Shown piece by piece: positions 51,806-61,200 of a stretch of 64,000 bases of DNA (position 1 is its first letter; each line of letters opens with the position of its first letter). The translations under genes were made by a program, and so were the position numbers. Below the pieces are notes generated by a model that was not told the origin of the DNA, made no database searches, and saw only the letters and a list, made by a program, of their open reading frames with translations. The stretch is from JBLNBN01 sp050260015 (lineage in GTDB: Bacteria; Bacteroidota; Ignavibacteria; Kapaibacteriales; UBA2268), in assembly GCA_050260015.1 (NCBI GenBank), contig JBLNBN010000030.1, forward strand, positions 1 to 64,000, given 5' to 3'.

Positions 51806-52144
51806 ATGTCCACCTTAATTAGCGTTGAAGATATAGAAGACGGCATGCAACTTGCCGAACCGATTGTCAATTCCTTTGGGCAAACGCTGCTCGGGGGAGG
51901 AGTCGTACTGGGACAGAAGCACAAAAGAATTCTGAAAACATGGAATGTGCTCACTATCTACGTCAACGACAATGATGCGTCCGAAGGGGACACTTATAGC
52001 GAAGAAGCTTTAAAGCTTGCCGAGGAACGTATCGGGAGGGCGGTCTCCTGGGAGCCGCGTAATAATTCCGAACGAGACCTTATAAAATTTGGCGTGCTGT
52101 GGCAAGCCGATTGCATTTCCGGACCTAGCGAGGAGGACTTCTAA
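51806..52144 (+). CDS. small protein resembling the N-terminal domain of HD-GYP proteins (DUF3391-like)
   Basis: A 112-residue soluble protein. The first 50 residues (SVEDIEDGMQLAEPIVNSFG, LLGGGVVLGQKHKRILKTWN) resemble the small domain found before HD-GYP and HDOD domains, here as a separate protein. Its stop overlaps the HDOD gene start by one base (TAATG), so the two products may form a complex that replaces a single protein. No function can be assigned from sequence alone. Confidence 0.7.
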   Translation: MSTLISVEDIEDGMQLAEPIVNSFGQTLLGGGVVLGQKHKRILKTWNVLTIYVNDNDASEGDTYSEEALKLAEERIGRAVSWEPRNNSERDLIKFGVLWQADCISGPSEEDF

Positions 52145-52992
52145 TGGAAAACGTTAGTAACTTTATCGACATTATCGACGAACTCCCGACCCTGCCAACT
52201 ATTTTTACCGTTCTTTCCGACGTAATGTCCAATCCATGGTCCACCGCGCTCGACGTTGCAAACGTAATAACGCAGGACCAATCCGCGGCTTCTAAAATTT
52301 TAAAGACCGCTAATTCCTCCATATACGGCTTTCGCGGTAGGATTAGCACGGTCTCCGAAGCGATTTCCTTTATCGGGTTCGAGGAAGTAAAAAACCTGGT
52401 CTTAGCGCTTTCTATAATTAATATGTTTGGGACGGATTCCATGCGTCCCGGGCTTAATCCCGTAAAATTATGGAAGCATTCCATTGCTGTCGGGGTAATA
52501 TCCAGGTTTCTTGGAAAGACCATCGGCATAAAAAATCTGGAGAATTACTTTATCGCCGGCATTTTGCACGACATCGGAAAGCTGGTATTCTTTAAATATA
52601 TTCCGGACGAATACGCAAAGGCGTTGGAATATTGCTCGGACAACTCCGTGCCGGCTAAGGATGGCGAGCAAGCTACGCTTGGGATAACCCATACCATAAT
52701 CGGCGAAATGATCGCCGATAAATGGAAGCTGCCGTCTTCGCTTAAGGAGCCTATTAAGTATCATACCATGGGAATGGTCGAGGGCAAGCACGTCCCGCTC
52801 GTCGCCGCAGTGCACGTCGCCGACATCACGGCAAAATTCATTAGCTGTAATTTAGGAGAATGCGAAATAGCGCCCGAGCCTAATTACGAAGTGTGGGAAG
52901 ACATAGCTCTTCCCGATAACTTTTTCACCGATCACCTTAAAATAATTCGCACACAGTACGTCGAATCGATCAATTTATTATTAAAAAATTAA
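52144..52992 (+). CDS. HDOD domain signalling protein
   Basis: A 282-residue HDOD-only protein (about 10-230): ELPTLPTIFTVLSDVMSN, ANSSIYGFRGRISTVSEAIS and AGILHDIGKLVFF, which retains HDIGK better than the copy at 11238. Coupled to the small DUF3391-like gene upstream and to a histidine kinase gene 4 bases downstream. It may receive or relay the kinase signal; this is inferred from order. Confidence 0.9.
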   Translation: MENVSNFIDIIDELPTLPTIFTVLSDVMSNPWSTALDVANVITQDQSAASKILKTANSSIYGFRGRISTVSEAISFIGFEEVKNLVLALSIINMFGTDSMRPGLNPVKLWKHSIAVGVISRFLGKTIGIKNLENYFIAGILHDIGKLVFFKYIPDEYAKALEYCSDNSVPAKDGEQATLGITHTIIGEMIADKWKLPSSLKEPIKYHTMGMVEGKHVPLVAAVHVADITAKFISCNLGECEIAPEPNYEVWEDIALPDNFFTDHLKIIRTQYVESINLLLKN

Positions 52993-52996
52993 TCCC

Positions 52997-54808
52997 GTGA
53001 CGCCTTATAACGCATACGACACGATTAATGCTTTTAAGATTTCGCTGGAGCGCTCGGAATCTTACTGGAACGATTTCCTGGAGAGCGTCGAACGTTTCGT
53101 GATTGGACGAAAGCAAGGCGAAAGAAGATTTGACATTATTAATAAAGGCCTTCAGGTATTTCGTAAAGCGCCGCATTGCGTTTCAGCATCCCTTTTTTTA
53201 ACGAGTCAGGAAAACTTTGAATTCGAGTTTCGCTCTTGCTTACCCCCCTCCGAGCGCGGCGCCCACGAAAAGCTATTCGATTTTTTAGTCGAAAAGTCAA
53301 TAATTGGGCTCGCAGTCGATAAAGGCTCGACCCAGGTGTATAGCGAGGGCGCCAACTACTCCAATAGCGTGGTAGTGGCGCCGTTAGTCGCTTCCGTAGG
53401 GATTTACGGCGTTGCCCTTCTTAAATTTGAATCTGAAGCGTTCGATATTTCCCAGGTATTCCTACATATTATCTCATTCGTCGGCGGTTTCCTTGCAAGC
53501 GCGCTGGAGAATCAGACGAACCTCGAGAACATCGATAAGTCCCGTTTGTTGCTTGAGCAAAAAGTTGCAATGCGTACGATGGATCTGTCCGAGAGCAAGC
53601 GCGAATTAAAGGCTATACTGGATTCGGTTCAAAACGGAATCTTGGTCTATGATTTTGAAAATTACGAGATAGAGCGCGCAAACCCAGAAGCATGCAGAAT
53701 AATCGGCTTGAATGAGCGCGAAATCGTAGGTAGGGACGCGCGCGACTTCTTCGTTTGCAAAATTGACGACGAACCCGTAAGCTACAACCGCAACGAGGAA
53801 ACTATAATCGTCTCGACGGCGGGCTACCAGATCCCCGTTTTGAGAACAACAAATATTCTTAAGTTGGGCGGTAAGCAATTTGTTATTGAGTCTTTCTCCG
53901 ACATCACGCATCGCATCGAAGCGGAAAACGCGCTAAAGGAAGCCTATACGAGGCTGGAGCTTAAAGTCGAGGAGCGCACGGAAGAATTACAACTGCTTGT
54001 GCGCAAGCTAAAGGATGAGATCGCCGACCGAGAGCGGGCGGAAAAGGAAGTACGCGAAATGCTCACCCGCGAAAAGGAGCTCAACGAGCTCAAGACGCGC
54101 TTTGTCAGTATGGTGTCGCACGAGTTTAGGACGCCGCTAACCGTTATTAAATCCGCGGCCCAGATGGTCGAGCGCTTTAAGAGCAAAATGACCGAGAGCG
54201 AACGCGAGGACTATTTAAAGCGAGTCGTTAAGACGGTAGATATAATGACCGACTTAATAGAAAACGTCGTATTTATCGGCAAGTCCAACAGGCAGCAGCA
54301 GTACTCCAAGCCCGGCGTAGTGGACGCTATTGAATTTACGCAGTCCGTAGTTAACGATATCCAGCTCGGGTTGAATAATAAGAGAACGATCTCCATCCGC
54401 GCTTCCGTCGGCGACTATAACGTAAATTTAGACGAGAAGCTTCTCAGGCTGGTTCTAATCAATTTAATCACAAACGCGCTTAAGTATTCGCCCTTCGAAC
54501 GGCCGATAGAAGTTGCCCTGCGGCGGGAGCCCAGTTCCTTGGTGATTAGCGTTAAGGATTATGGCATAGGAATACCGGCCGCCGAGCAGGAAAAAATATT
54601 CGACGTATTCTATCGCGCTTCCAACGTAGGCGCTATCACCGGAACTGGGTTAGGCCTACCGGTCGTAATGCAATCGGTCCAGATGATGGGCGGTTCCGTT
54701 AAGCTATACAGCGACGTTGGAAGAGGCTCGAAATTCGATATAAATTTACCCCTGCCGGAAAGCTCCGCGGCTACCGATAACAATAATACTATGTCGGAAG
54801 TAATTTAA
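52997..54808 (+). CDS. PAS sensor histidine kinase, cytoplasmic
   Basis: A 603-residue kinase without transmembrane segments. Residues about 40-190 look GAF-like, a PAS domain follows (about 210-310; AILDSVQNGILVYDFENYEI), then a coiled coil (KVEERTEELQLLVRKLKDEI), HisKA (FVSMVSHEFRTPLTVI) and HATPase (INLITNALKYSPFE, DYGIGIPAAEQEKIF, GTGLGLPVVMQSV). All catalytic boxes intact. The start is GTG at 52997, four bases after the HDOD stop. Its ATP lid with N-V-G-A-I ahead of GTGLGL is like the giant kinase at 58275, so they are paralogues in that region. Confidence 0.92.
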   Translation: MTPYNAYDTINAFKISLERSESYWNDFLESVERFVIGRKQGERRFDIINKGLQVFRKAPHCVSASLFLTSQENFEFEFRSCLPPSERGAHEKLFDFLVEKSIIGLAVDKGSTQVYSEGANYSNSVVVAPLVASVGIYGVALLKFESEAFDISQVFLHIISFVGGFLASALENQTNLENIDKSRLLLEQKVAMRTMDLSESKRELKAILDSVQNGILVYDFENYEIERANPEACRIIGLNEREIVGRDARDFFVCKIDDEPVSYNRNEETIIVSTAGYQIPVLRTTNILKLGGKQFVIESFSDITHRIEAENALKEAYTRLELKVEERTEELQLLVRKLKDEIADRERAEKEVREMLTREKELNELKTRFVSMVSHEFRTPLTVIKSAAQMVERFKSKMTESEREDYLKRVVKTVDIMTDLIENVVFIGKSNRQQQYSKPGVVDAIEFTQSVVNDIQLGLNNKRTISIRASVGDYNVNLDEKLLRLVLINLITNALKYSPFERPIEVALRREPSSLVISVKDYGIGIPAAEQEKIFDVFYRASNVGAITGTGLGLPVVMQSVQMMGGSVKLYSDVGRGSKFDINLPLPESSAATDNNNTMSEVI

Positions 54809-54833
54809 CCGGGATTTATTATCGGTAAATTAT

Positions 54834-54841
54834 TAAATTTG
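54834..54841 (+). promoter_or_regulatory. possible -7 box for the receiver-kinase gene
   Basis: TAAATTTG matches TAnnTTTG 28 bases before the ATG at 54870, in the 61-bp gap. No TTTG is present at the expected -33 distance. Confidence 0.4.
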
Positions 54842-54869
54842 CAGAGATGTTTTAGAACGAGAGAGAAGA

Positions 54870-55970
54870 ATGAGAAAAACTATACTGGTTATAGAAGACG
54901 AGCACGACATTAGGCGCGATTTGGTCCGGACATTGGAACTGAGCGATTACGATACTTTGGATGCGGCCGACGGGGCCGCTGGGCTTGAACTCGCAATAAA
55001 ACATAAGCCGGATCTGATAATATCCGATATTATGATGCCGGAAATAGATGGATTCCAGGTGCTGAAGGAATTGCAAAGCATACCCGATACGGCGTCTATA
55101 CCCTTCCTAATTCTTACCGCGAAATCCGGGCATACGGATATGCGCGAAGGCATGAAACTGGGCGCCGACGATTACATAACGAAGCCCTACGATATTAACG
55201 ACCTTTTGGACGCAATCGAGTCCAGGCTCAGGAAAAAAGAGAAGAACGAATCGGCTTTCAACATTAGGATGGAAGACTTGCGCGCGAGCTTGCAGCGCAC
55301 GCTTCCGCACGAGATACGTACGCCGCTGAATATTGTCTTAGGCCTTTCGGAGTTCCTTCTTAAGAATTACGATAGCGTATCGCAGCACGACGCGTTGGAA
55401 ATGTTAACCAACATAAATGACGCCGGCAAAAGGCTCCATAGATTGTTTGAAAATTACCTTTTCTATGCCAATCTGGAGATATTGACTTCCAATCCCGAAG
55501 AAATATTAGATTTGAGGGAGAAGCAGACTCCTCTCGTCGAGTTTATCGTTAAGGATCTGATCTTTACTCTCGGCGGAAATGCAGGAAGGATGGCGGACAT
55601 CGAGATTGAAATTGAGGACGCCACGCTTGCTATCTACGAATTGCACTTTGCTAAGATAATCGAGGAAGTTCTTGAAAATGCTATTAAATTCTCGACGCGC
55701 GGGCAAAAGATATTTATAACCTCGAGGCTGATGCCTGACTACTACGAACTGCGCATTAAGGACTACGGCAGGGGGATGAGCAAAGAGCAAATTGAAATGA
55801 TCGGCGCCTACGTACAGTTCGAACGTAAAATTTACGAGCAGCAGGGCACGGGATTAGGCGTTTCCATCGTTAAAAAAATAATTGATATATACGGCGGGGA
55901 TATTATAATTTCCAGCCAACAGAATGAATATACGGAAGTCACTTTAAGATTCCGCTATTCTAAATCATAA
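54870..55970 (+). CDS. receiver-histidine kinase hybrid (REC-HisKA-HATPase)
   Basis: A 366-residue soluble protein: receiver first (acid pair E9-D10, acceptor D53 in LIISDIMMPEIDG, T83, K105), then HisKA with H147 (LPHEIRTPLNIV) and HATPase (IIEEVLENAIKF, DYGRGMSKEQ, GTGLGVSIVKK). Such receiver-first kinases take a phosphate from an upstream kinase and pass a signal by their own kinase. The PAS kinase upstream is a natural donor. No DNA-binding output exists here, so the final target is elsewhere. Confidence 0.93.
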   Translation: MRKTILVIEDEHDIRRDLVRTLELSDYDTLDAADGAAGLELAIKHKPDLIISDIMMPEIDGFQVLKELQSIPDTASIPFLILTAKSGHTDMREGMKLGADDYITKPYDINDLLDAIESRLRKKEKNESAFNIRMEDLRASLQRTLPHEIRTPLNIVLGLSEFLLKNYDSVSQHDALEMLTNINDAGKRLHRLFENYLFYANLEILTSNPEEILDLREKQTPLVEFIVKDLIFTLGGNAGRMADIEIEIEDATLAIYELHFAKIIEEVLENAIKFSTRGQKIFITSRLMPDYYELRIKDYGRGMSKEQIEMIGAYVQFERKIYEQQGTGLGVSIVKKIIDIYGGDIIISSQQNEYTEVTLRFRYSKS

Positions 55971-56832
55971 TCTTATAAACCGAATACCCTTCGCAGGAGC
56001 TTGTTATTAATATCAGCGCTTGCGAAGGGTATTTATTTTTATCTACCCGGATCGACTTCCCCGAAAACTTATCAAGTTCTATTCCAGTTATGCTATAGAG
56101 CCAACCAACCATATCGCGCTCGGCCTCCAGGAGGAATTCATAATCATTATCAATCGCTTTTGGCCGCCCCTCCGAGGGGGCGGAAGAGCTTTGCGCGAGG
56201 TGGAGCCCGGCCACTGCGTCAAGGTCGAAACCGGAAATCGTAAAGTCGTGGTAGGGATGCGATTCGTCCTCCCGAAGGAAGCGGCTTATATCCTTGATCT
56301 TAATATATTTCGCCGACTGCATACCGACCAGCTTTAAATCAAATTTATCGCCCCCGCTTGTTTTAGGATTAAACGGATCGGAAGCCCCGTTAGTCGGCGT
56401 AATTCCTGCGCATCCCTGTAGCGTTAGCGAATCAAAAGGGAAAGCTACAAACTCGATCCCATCCTGGCTGACCGAGACCTGCCCCGGTTCGATAAAGAAC
56501 TTCCCGTTTATTGGATTTTTAAATACGTTTTCAAAAACCGTGAAGTCCGGGCCTTCTTCGTCGGTTATCCAAAGATCCTTAAAACTCAGAATTATTTCCC
56601 CGTCGAGCCCTAAGCTGAGCACGTTTTCAGGAGCCGTGCTTGGTACGAGCTCGCTTGCCGTTGGTATAGGCAGGTTGAAAACGTTAGCCGGGAAGTACTC
56701 CGCGCTCTGCCCGGAGTTTTGTCCTTCGCCCGGGGTAAAGGAGATCACGACATTTGCTGACTGTTGCGCGTACGCGATCGAATTGATCATTAAAGCGCAA
56801 ATCGCCAATAAAGCTAATCTATATAATTTCAT
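55960..56832 (-). CDS. exported surface-type protein, function unknown
   Basis: A 290-residue protein with a signal peptide (to about residue 22, AYAQQ). The pattern VVISFTPGEGQNSGQSAEYF, LSLGLDGEIILSFKDLWITD, GPDFTVFENVF and VSVSQDGIEFVAFPFDS is that of a family of secreted cell-surface proteins found in many phyla, here followed by an additional C-terminal region where PEP-CTERM or T9SS tails are absent. Convergent with the receiver-kinase gene: the 3' ends overlap by 11 bases, and its last 24 codons contain the likely terminator of that gene. Its start overlaps the MFS gene stop by 14 bases. Confidence 0.75.
   Translation of the reverse strand: MKLYRLALLAICALMINSIAYAQQSANVVISFTPGEGQNSGQSAEYFPANVFNLPIPTASELVPSTAPENVLSLGLDGEIILSFKDLWITDEEGPDFTVFENVFKNPINGKFFIEPGQVSVSQDGIEFVAFPFDSLTLQGCAGITPTNGASDPFNPKTSGGDKFDLKLVGMQSAKYIKIKDISRFLREDESHPYHDFTISGFDLDAVAGLHLAQSSSAPSEGRPKAIDNDYEFLLEAERDMVGWLYSITGIELDKFSGKSIRVDKNKYPSQALILITSSCEGYSVYKIMI
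55983..56040 (+). terminator. terminator of the receiver-kinase gene, inside convergent coding sequence
   Basis: Perfect 13-bp arms AATACCCTTCGCA (55983-55995) and TGCGAAGGGTATT (56021-56033) around a 25-base partly pairing spacer, followed by TATTTTT on the plus strand. It lies 13 bases after the plus-strand stop and inside the last codons of the minus-strand gene. Confidence 0.75.
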
Positions 56833-58129
56833 CTTGAGATCTTGAATTATTTACAAACAACAAAATTACAAATCCTACGATGAAGAAAGCTATCAAAGAA
56901 AAGATGGCCAGCCTGTAGGAATGCGACAGTTCATAGGAAAATGCGAAGAATAGCGGTCCTAGCCAGCTTGAACCCCTTTCCGAAAGTTCGTATACTCCGA
57001 AATACTCGGTTTCAGATCCTGTTGGGATTAAATTAGCAAAGAGCGAGCGCGAAAGCGCTTGCGAACCGCCCAACACGATTCCAATTATGCCTCCCAAAAG
57101 GAAGAAGCCGCCGGTCGTCTTTAAGCCTGCGTAAGCGTAAACCAGCGCAAGAGCCCATATCGCTATGCTTATCAATAGCGCGTTCCTAGTCCCGACCCAT
57201 TTTGCAATATACTTAAATAGCAGCGCCCCGAAAAAAGCGACAAACTGAACCATTAGAATCACTTGCGTTAAAACGTCCAGACCCAGCCCAAGCTCCGCGC
57301 TGCCGAATTGAGCGGCAAGCGCTATAACGGATTGCACCCCGTCGTTGTAAAAGACGTATGCCGCAAGGAAAATTAAAGTTTTCGGATATTTACGGGCATT
57401 CGCTAACGTAGCTCCCAGCTTCTTTAAGGAACTCCCCAATACCTGGCCGAGCGGCTCGCGGAGCTTACCGCTGTTACGATTTCGAAGCGTAAACGCCGGG
57501 ATTAACGTGAAAAGTCCCCACCATATACCCGCCGACGCTAGATTAATCCGTACCGCAAGCGTTTTATCAATACCCAGGGAATCGCTGAAAGAATAAAAAG
57601 CAAGATTTAAAGCCAGGAGCGTTCCCCCGCCTAAGTAACCAAAAGCCCAACCGTTGGAGGAAACCGCGTCGCGTTCGGCGGGCGTAGTTATATCGTTCAG
57701 GTACGCGTTATAAACGATAACGGCGGCTCCAAAGCACAAATTAGCAAGAATAAACATATTGCCGCCGGCGACGAAAGCGCGATCGTCCAGGAAAAATAAA
57801 GCGGAAGCGGAGAGCGCTCCTATATATGCAAATACTAATAGCAGGGTTTTTTTCTTATTGGTATAGTCGGCCAGCGCCCCTACAAATGGAAACACGAAAA
57901 ATTGCAATACGACAGAAACCGAAATCAGAAGCGGGAAGTAGGATGCGGGCTCGATACTAAATCCCAGGAACTTAATAAAAGTTCCTTTCGACCTGGCGAG
58001 CTCGACTACCGACGTTAAGTACGGGCCAAGGAAAAGGGTAATTACAGTCGTTGGGAAAGCGGAATTCGCCCAGTCGTAAAAGTACCAGCCAATTCTTTCG
58101 GACTTTACAGATTTGTTAATATTCTTCAT
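56819..58129 (-). CDS. MFS transporter, UMF1/Atg22-like family
   Basis: A 436-residue inner-membrane protein with about 12 helices and the family opening IGWYFYDWANSAFPTTVITL, plus the cytoplasmic ADYTNKKKTLL loop. UMF1 proteins resemble the vacuolar amino acid exporter Atg22; the bacterial substrate is unknown. Downstream it overlaps the secreted protein gene by 14 bases, so both are one transcript, with no obvious shared theme. Confidence 0.9.
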   Translation of the reverse strand: MKNINKSVKSERIGWYFYDWANSAFPTTVITLFLGPYLTSVVELARSKGTFIKFLGFSIEPASYFPLLISVSVVLQFFVFPFVGALADYTNKKKTLLLVFAYIGALSASALFFLDDRAFVAGGNMFILANLCFGAAVIVYNAYLNDITTPAERDAVSSNGWAFGYLGGGTLLALNLAFYSFSDSLGIDKTLAVRINLASAGIWWGLFTLIPAFTLRNRNSGKLREPLGQVLGSSLKKLGATLANARKYPKTLIFLAAYVFYNDGVQSVIALAAQFGSAELGLGLDVLTQVILMVQFVAFFGALLFKYIAKWVGTRNALLISIAIWALALVYAYAGLKTTGGFFLLGGIIGIVLGGSQALSRSLFANLIPTGSETEYFGVYELSERGSSWLGPLFFAFSYELSHSYRLAIFSLIAFFIVGFVILLFVNNSRSQDEII

Positions 58130-58274
58130 TCATAGCCGATTATTAATATCGAAGTAAATAATTAATCAAAAATGGAAATGTTAATCAATTGTAATTTATT
58201 TATAAGATAATAAATCGTAAATTATGTAATTGAATCGACGTCGATTTAGTATTAAAATTGAATTGAGCCAAAGT

Positions 58275-61200
58275 ATGAAGTTGCATAAAAGTATTTTAGT
58301 TTGCATAATAATATTAATAGCGTCTATATACAACGGCTACGCTAAAGATAAATATATTTACTATGCCGACGAGGACTTCCCGCCTTATGAATTTCTTCGT
58401 AACGATGAAATTGTTGGATTCAATATTGACTTAATGAAGCAAATCGCCGCCGCGATGAATTTTGACATCGAGTTCAGATCCGGGGAATGGGCCAAAGTGA
58501 TTCGGGAGTTCGACTCCGGTTCGGGCGACATACTAGCGATGTATTACACAGCCCATCGCGAGCTAAATTTCGACTTTACCATGCCTTTTATTACTTCTTC
58601 CCTAAAAGTATTTTATAATACGAAAACAACGCATATTCCCCTTAAAATAAATGAACTTTTCGGCGCAAAGGCCGTGCTGCAAAAGGACTGCTACACCGAC
58701 GAATACGTAACTAAGAATTATTCCCAAATTCAGATTACACGCGTAAAGTCGCCCATTGAAGCTCTTAAGCTCACTTTGGAGGGCAAATACAAGTATGCCG
58801 TCGTCCCTTCGCTAATAGGCGAGCATTTCCTGGAATATATGAAGCACGATCGACGGCTTAAAGCATCGGATATAGATTTTGGGCGTTCCCCGTACGCATT
58901 TGCGGTTCGCGAGGGAAACTACGAGCTACAAACGCTCATTAACGAAGGCCTGCAAAAAATACGCGCCAATGGGGAATTCCAAACCGCTTACAACGACTGG
59001 TTCGCTACGCAGCACGTACCTACGGAAAATGTACTAAAGCAATATTGGGTCTACGGGCTCTATATCTTAATTCCAGCATTGGTTCTATTCTCAATCATCG
59101 TTATTTGGAATAATGAGCTAAAGAGACAGGTTAAAAATAAGACGGCCGAACTTGAGCGCGAGCTTGAGGAACGAAGGAAAACGGAAGAGCAATTGAAATT
59201 ATTCCAATTTGCTCTCGATAACTCCGCGGAGTCCGTCTATGGATTGAACGAAGACGCGGGTATTATTTACGCTAATACGGCCGCAATAAACACTTTCGGT
59301 TACCCTGAAGAGGAACTCCTCGGCAAGCGACTACCGGAGCTCGTCGACGAGAGAATGGACGAGAAGAAATGGGCGCGAAACGTCCAAAATTTGAAAGAAA
59401 ATAACTTCGCTACATTCGAAGTGCGGCACAAGACAAAGTATGGCGACTATATCCCCCTGGAAGGCTCCCTATCGCTACTTCGAGCGGGCGGCGGCGATTA
59501 TATATTCGCGATAATGCGGGACATTACTGAAAGGAAGACTTACGAAAGCGCGCTTCGCGAGAGCGAGGAGCAATTTAAAAGTATGTTCCAAAAGCATAAT
59601 ATTATAATGCTCTTAGCCGATTGGGAGAGCTTTAATATTATCGAAATAAACGAGTCGGCAGTCGAATTCTACGGATACTGCAGGGAAGAATTCCTAAACC
59701 TCTCGCTGATGGATTTATACAGGTTAAATTTGTACTCTATGCGGGAGCTGAGGGATAAGCAGCCAACTAACGGGAAAGCCGCTACGCAGGCGATGCATTG
59801 GCTCAAAAATGGTTCTGCGCGCGAGGTTGAGATATCCTCCACCTTTATTCAGCTTAGTTCCAGGAAGCTTCTTTTCGCAATTATTAGCGACGTCACGGAA
59901 AAGAACCACGCTTTACGCCGGTTAAAAGAATCCGAGGAAAAATTTTCCAAAGCCTTCATGACGAGCCCCGACGCTTTCTTGCTCATTAGGATGAGCGATA
60001 ACGTCATCGTCGAGGTAAATCAGGGATTCGAGGAAAGCGCGGAATATTCCCACCGGGAAGCCATTGGAAAGACGACCGAAGAACTCGATCTCTGGGCGGA
60101 CCCCCAGGATAGATACAGCGTCTTAAAGGAGCTCGAAGAAAAGGGCCAGTGCGTCGGTTATGACTTGACCTTTAAAACTAAAAGCGGAACTCCAATTTAC
60201 GCGTTGCTGTCGGCGAAAGTGATCGAGATAGGCGGCGAATTATTTATCCTTGCCATATTAAGAGAAATTACTTTAAGAAAGATGCTTGAAGAATCTCTGG
60301 TTAAGGAACGCGAGAGATTGGACGTTACGCTACGAAGCATCGGAGACGGAGTTATCACGACGGACAGCGACGGCCTGGTGACGATGCTTAACCCCGTAGC
60401 CCAGGAATTAACCGGTTGGGACGAGATTTCGGCGCTGGGAAAATCGATTGAGGATATCTTCAATATAATCGACGAAACCACGGGCAGAAAGATAAAGAAT
60501 CCGATTAGAACGTCCCTACGCTCTAATGAAGTATCTCAACTTGCAAATCACACCGTCCTGGTCGCTAAAGACGGATCGAAAAGAATAATCTCCGATAGCG
60601 CCGCCCCGATACGGCTAAGTCAATCCGACCTGGTGGGCGCGGTCCTCGTCTTCAGAGATATTACTAAGATTAAGGAAACCGAGGCGGCCTTAAAGAGGGA
60701 ACGCGATTTTGTATCGACGATGATCCAAACGGTCGGTTCGATGATCTTTATCATGGATAAGAATTGCATTATCCAGAGTATTAACAGAAAATTCTCCGAG
60801 ATCAGCGGTTGGAGCGAAGAGGAAATTAAAGGAAAGAGTTTTATCGACCTCTTAATACCGAAAGCATACAGAAAAAGAATTGCTTCCGAGTACTTCAACC
60901 TTGCCTCCGGGGGGGCCGTACGCCGTAGCGGTTACGGGTATTGGGTAATGAAGGACGGATCGCTTAAGTACATAAGTTGGTCAAATTCCGTCGTAAGCAC
61001 GGACGATAGCCAGGATAAGTTCATTATAGGAACTGGCATCGATATCACCGAGCTCAAGGACGCCGAGAACAAAATGACCGAGATGGCCCGCGATTACGAA
61101 GTCATCGTTGAAGCTTCCGGGCAGGTGGTGTTTACCTACGACGTAATGAACGATTATATCGAATGGGGAGGTTCGCTGCATAAAGTCTTCGGTTACTCTA

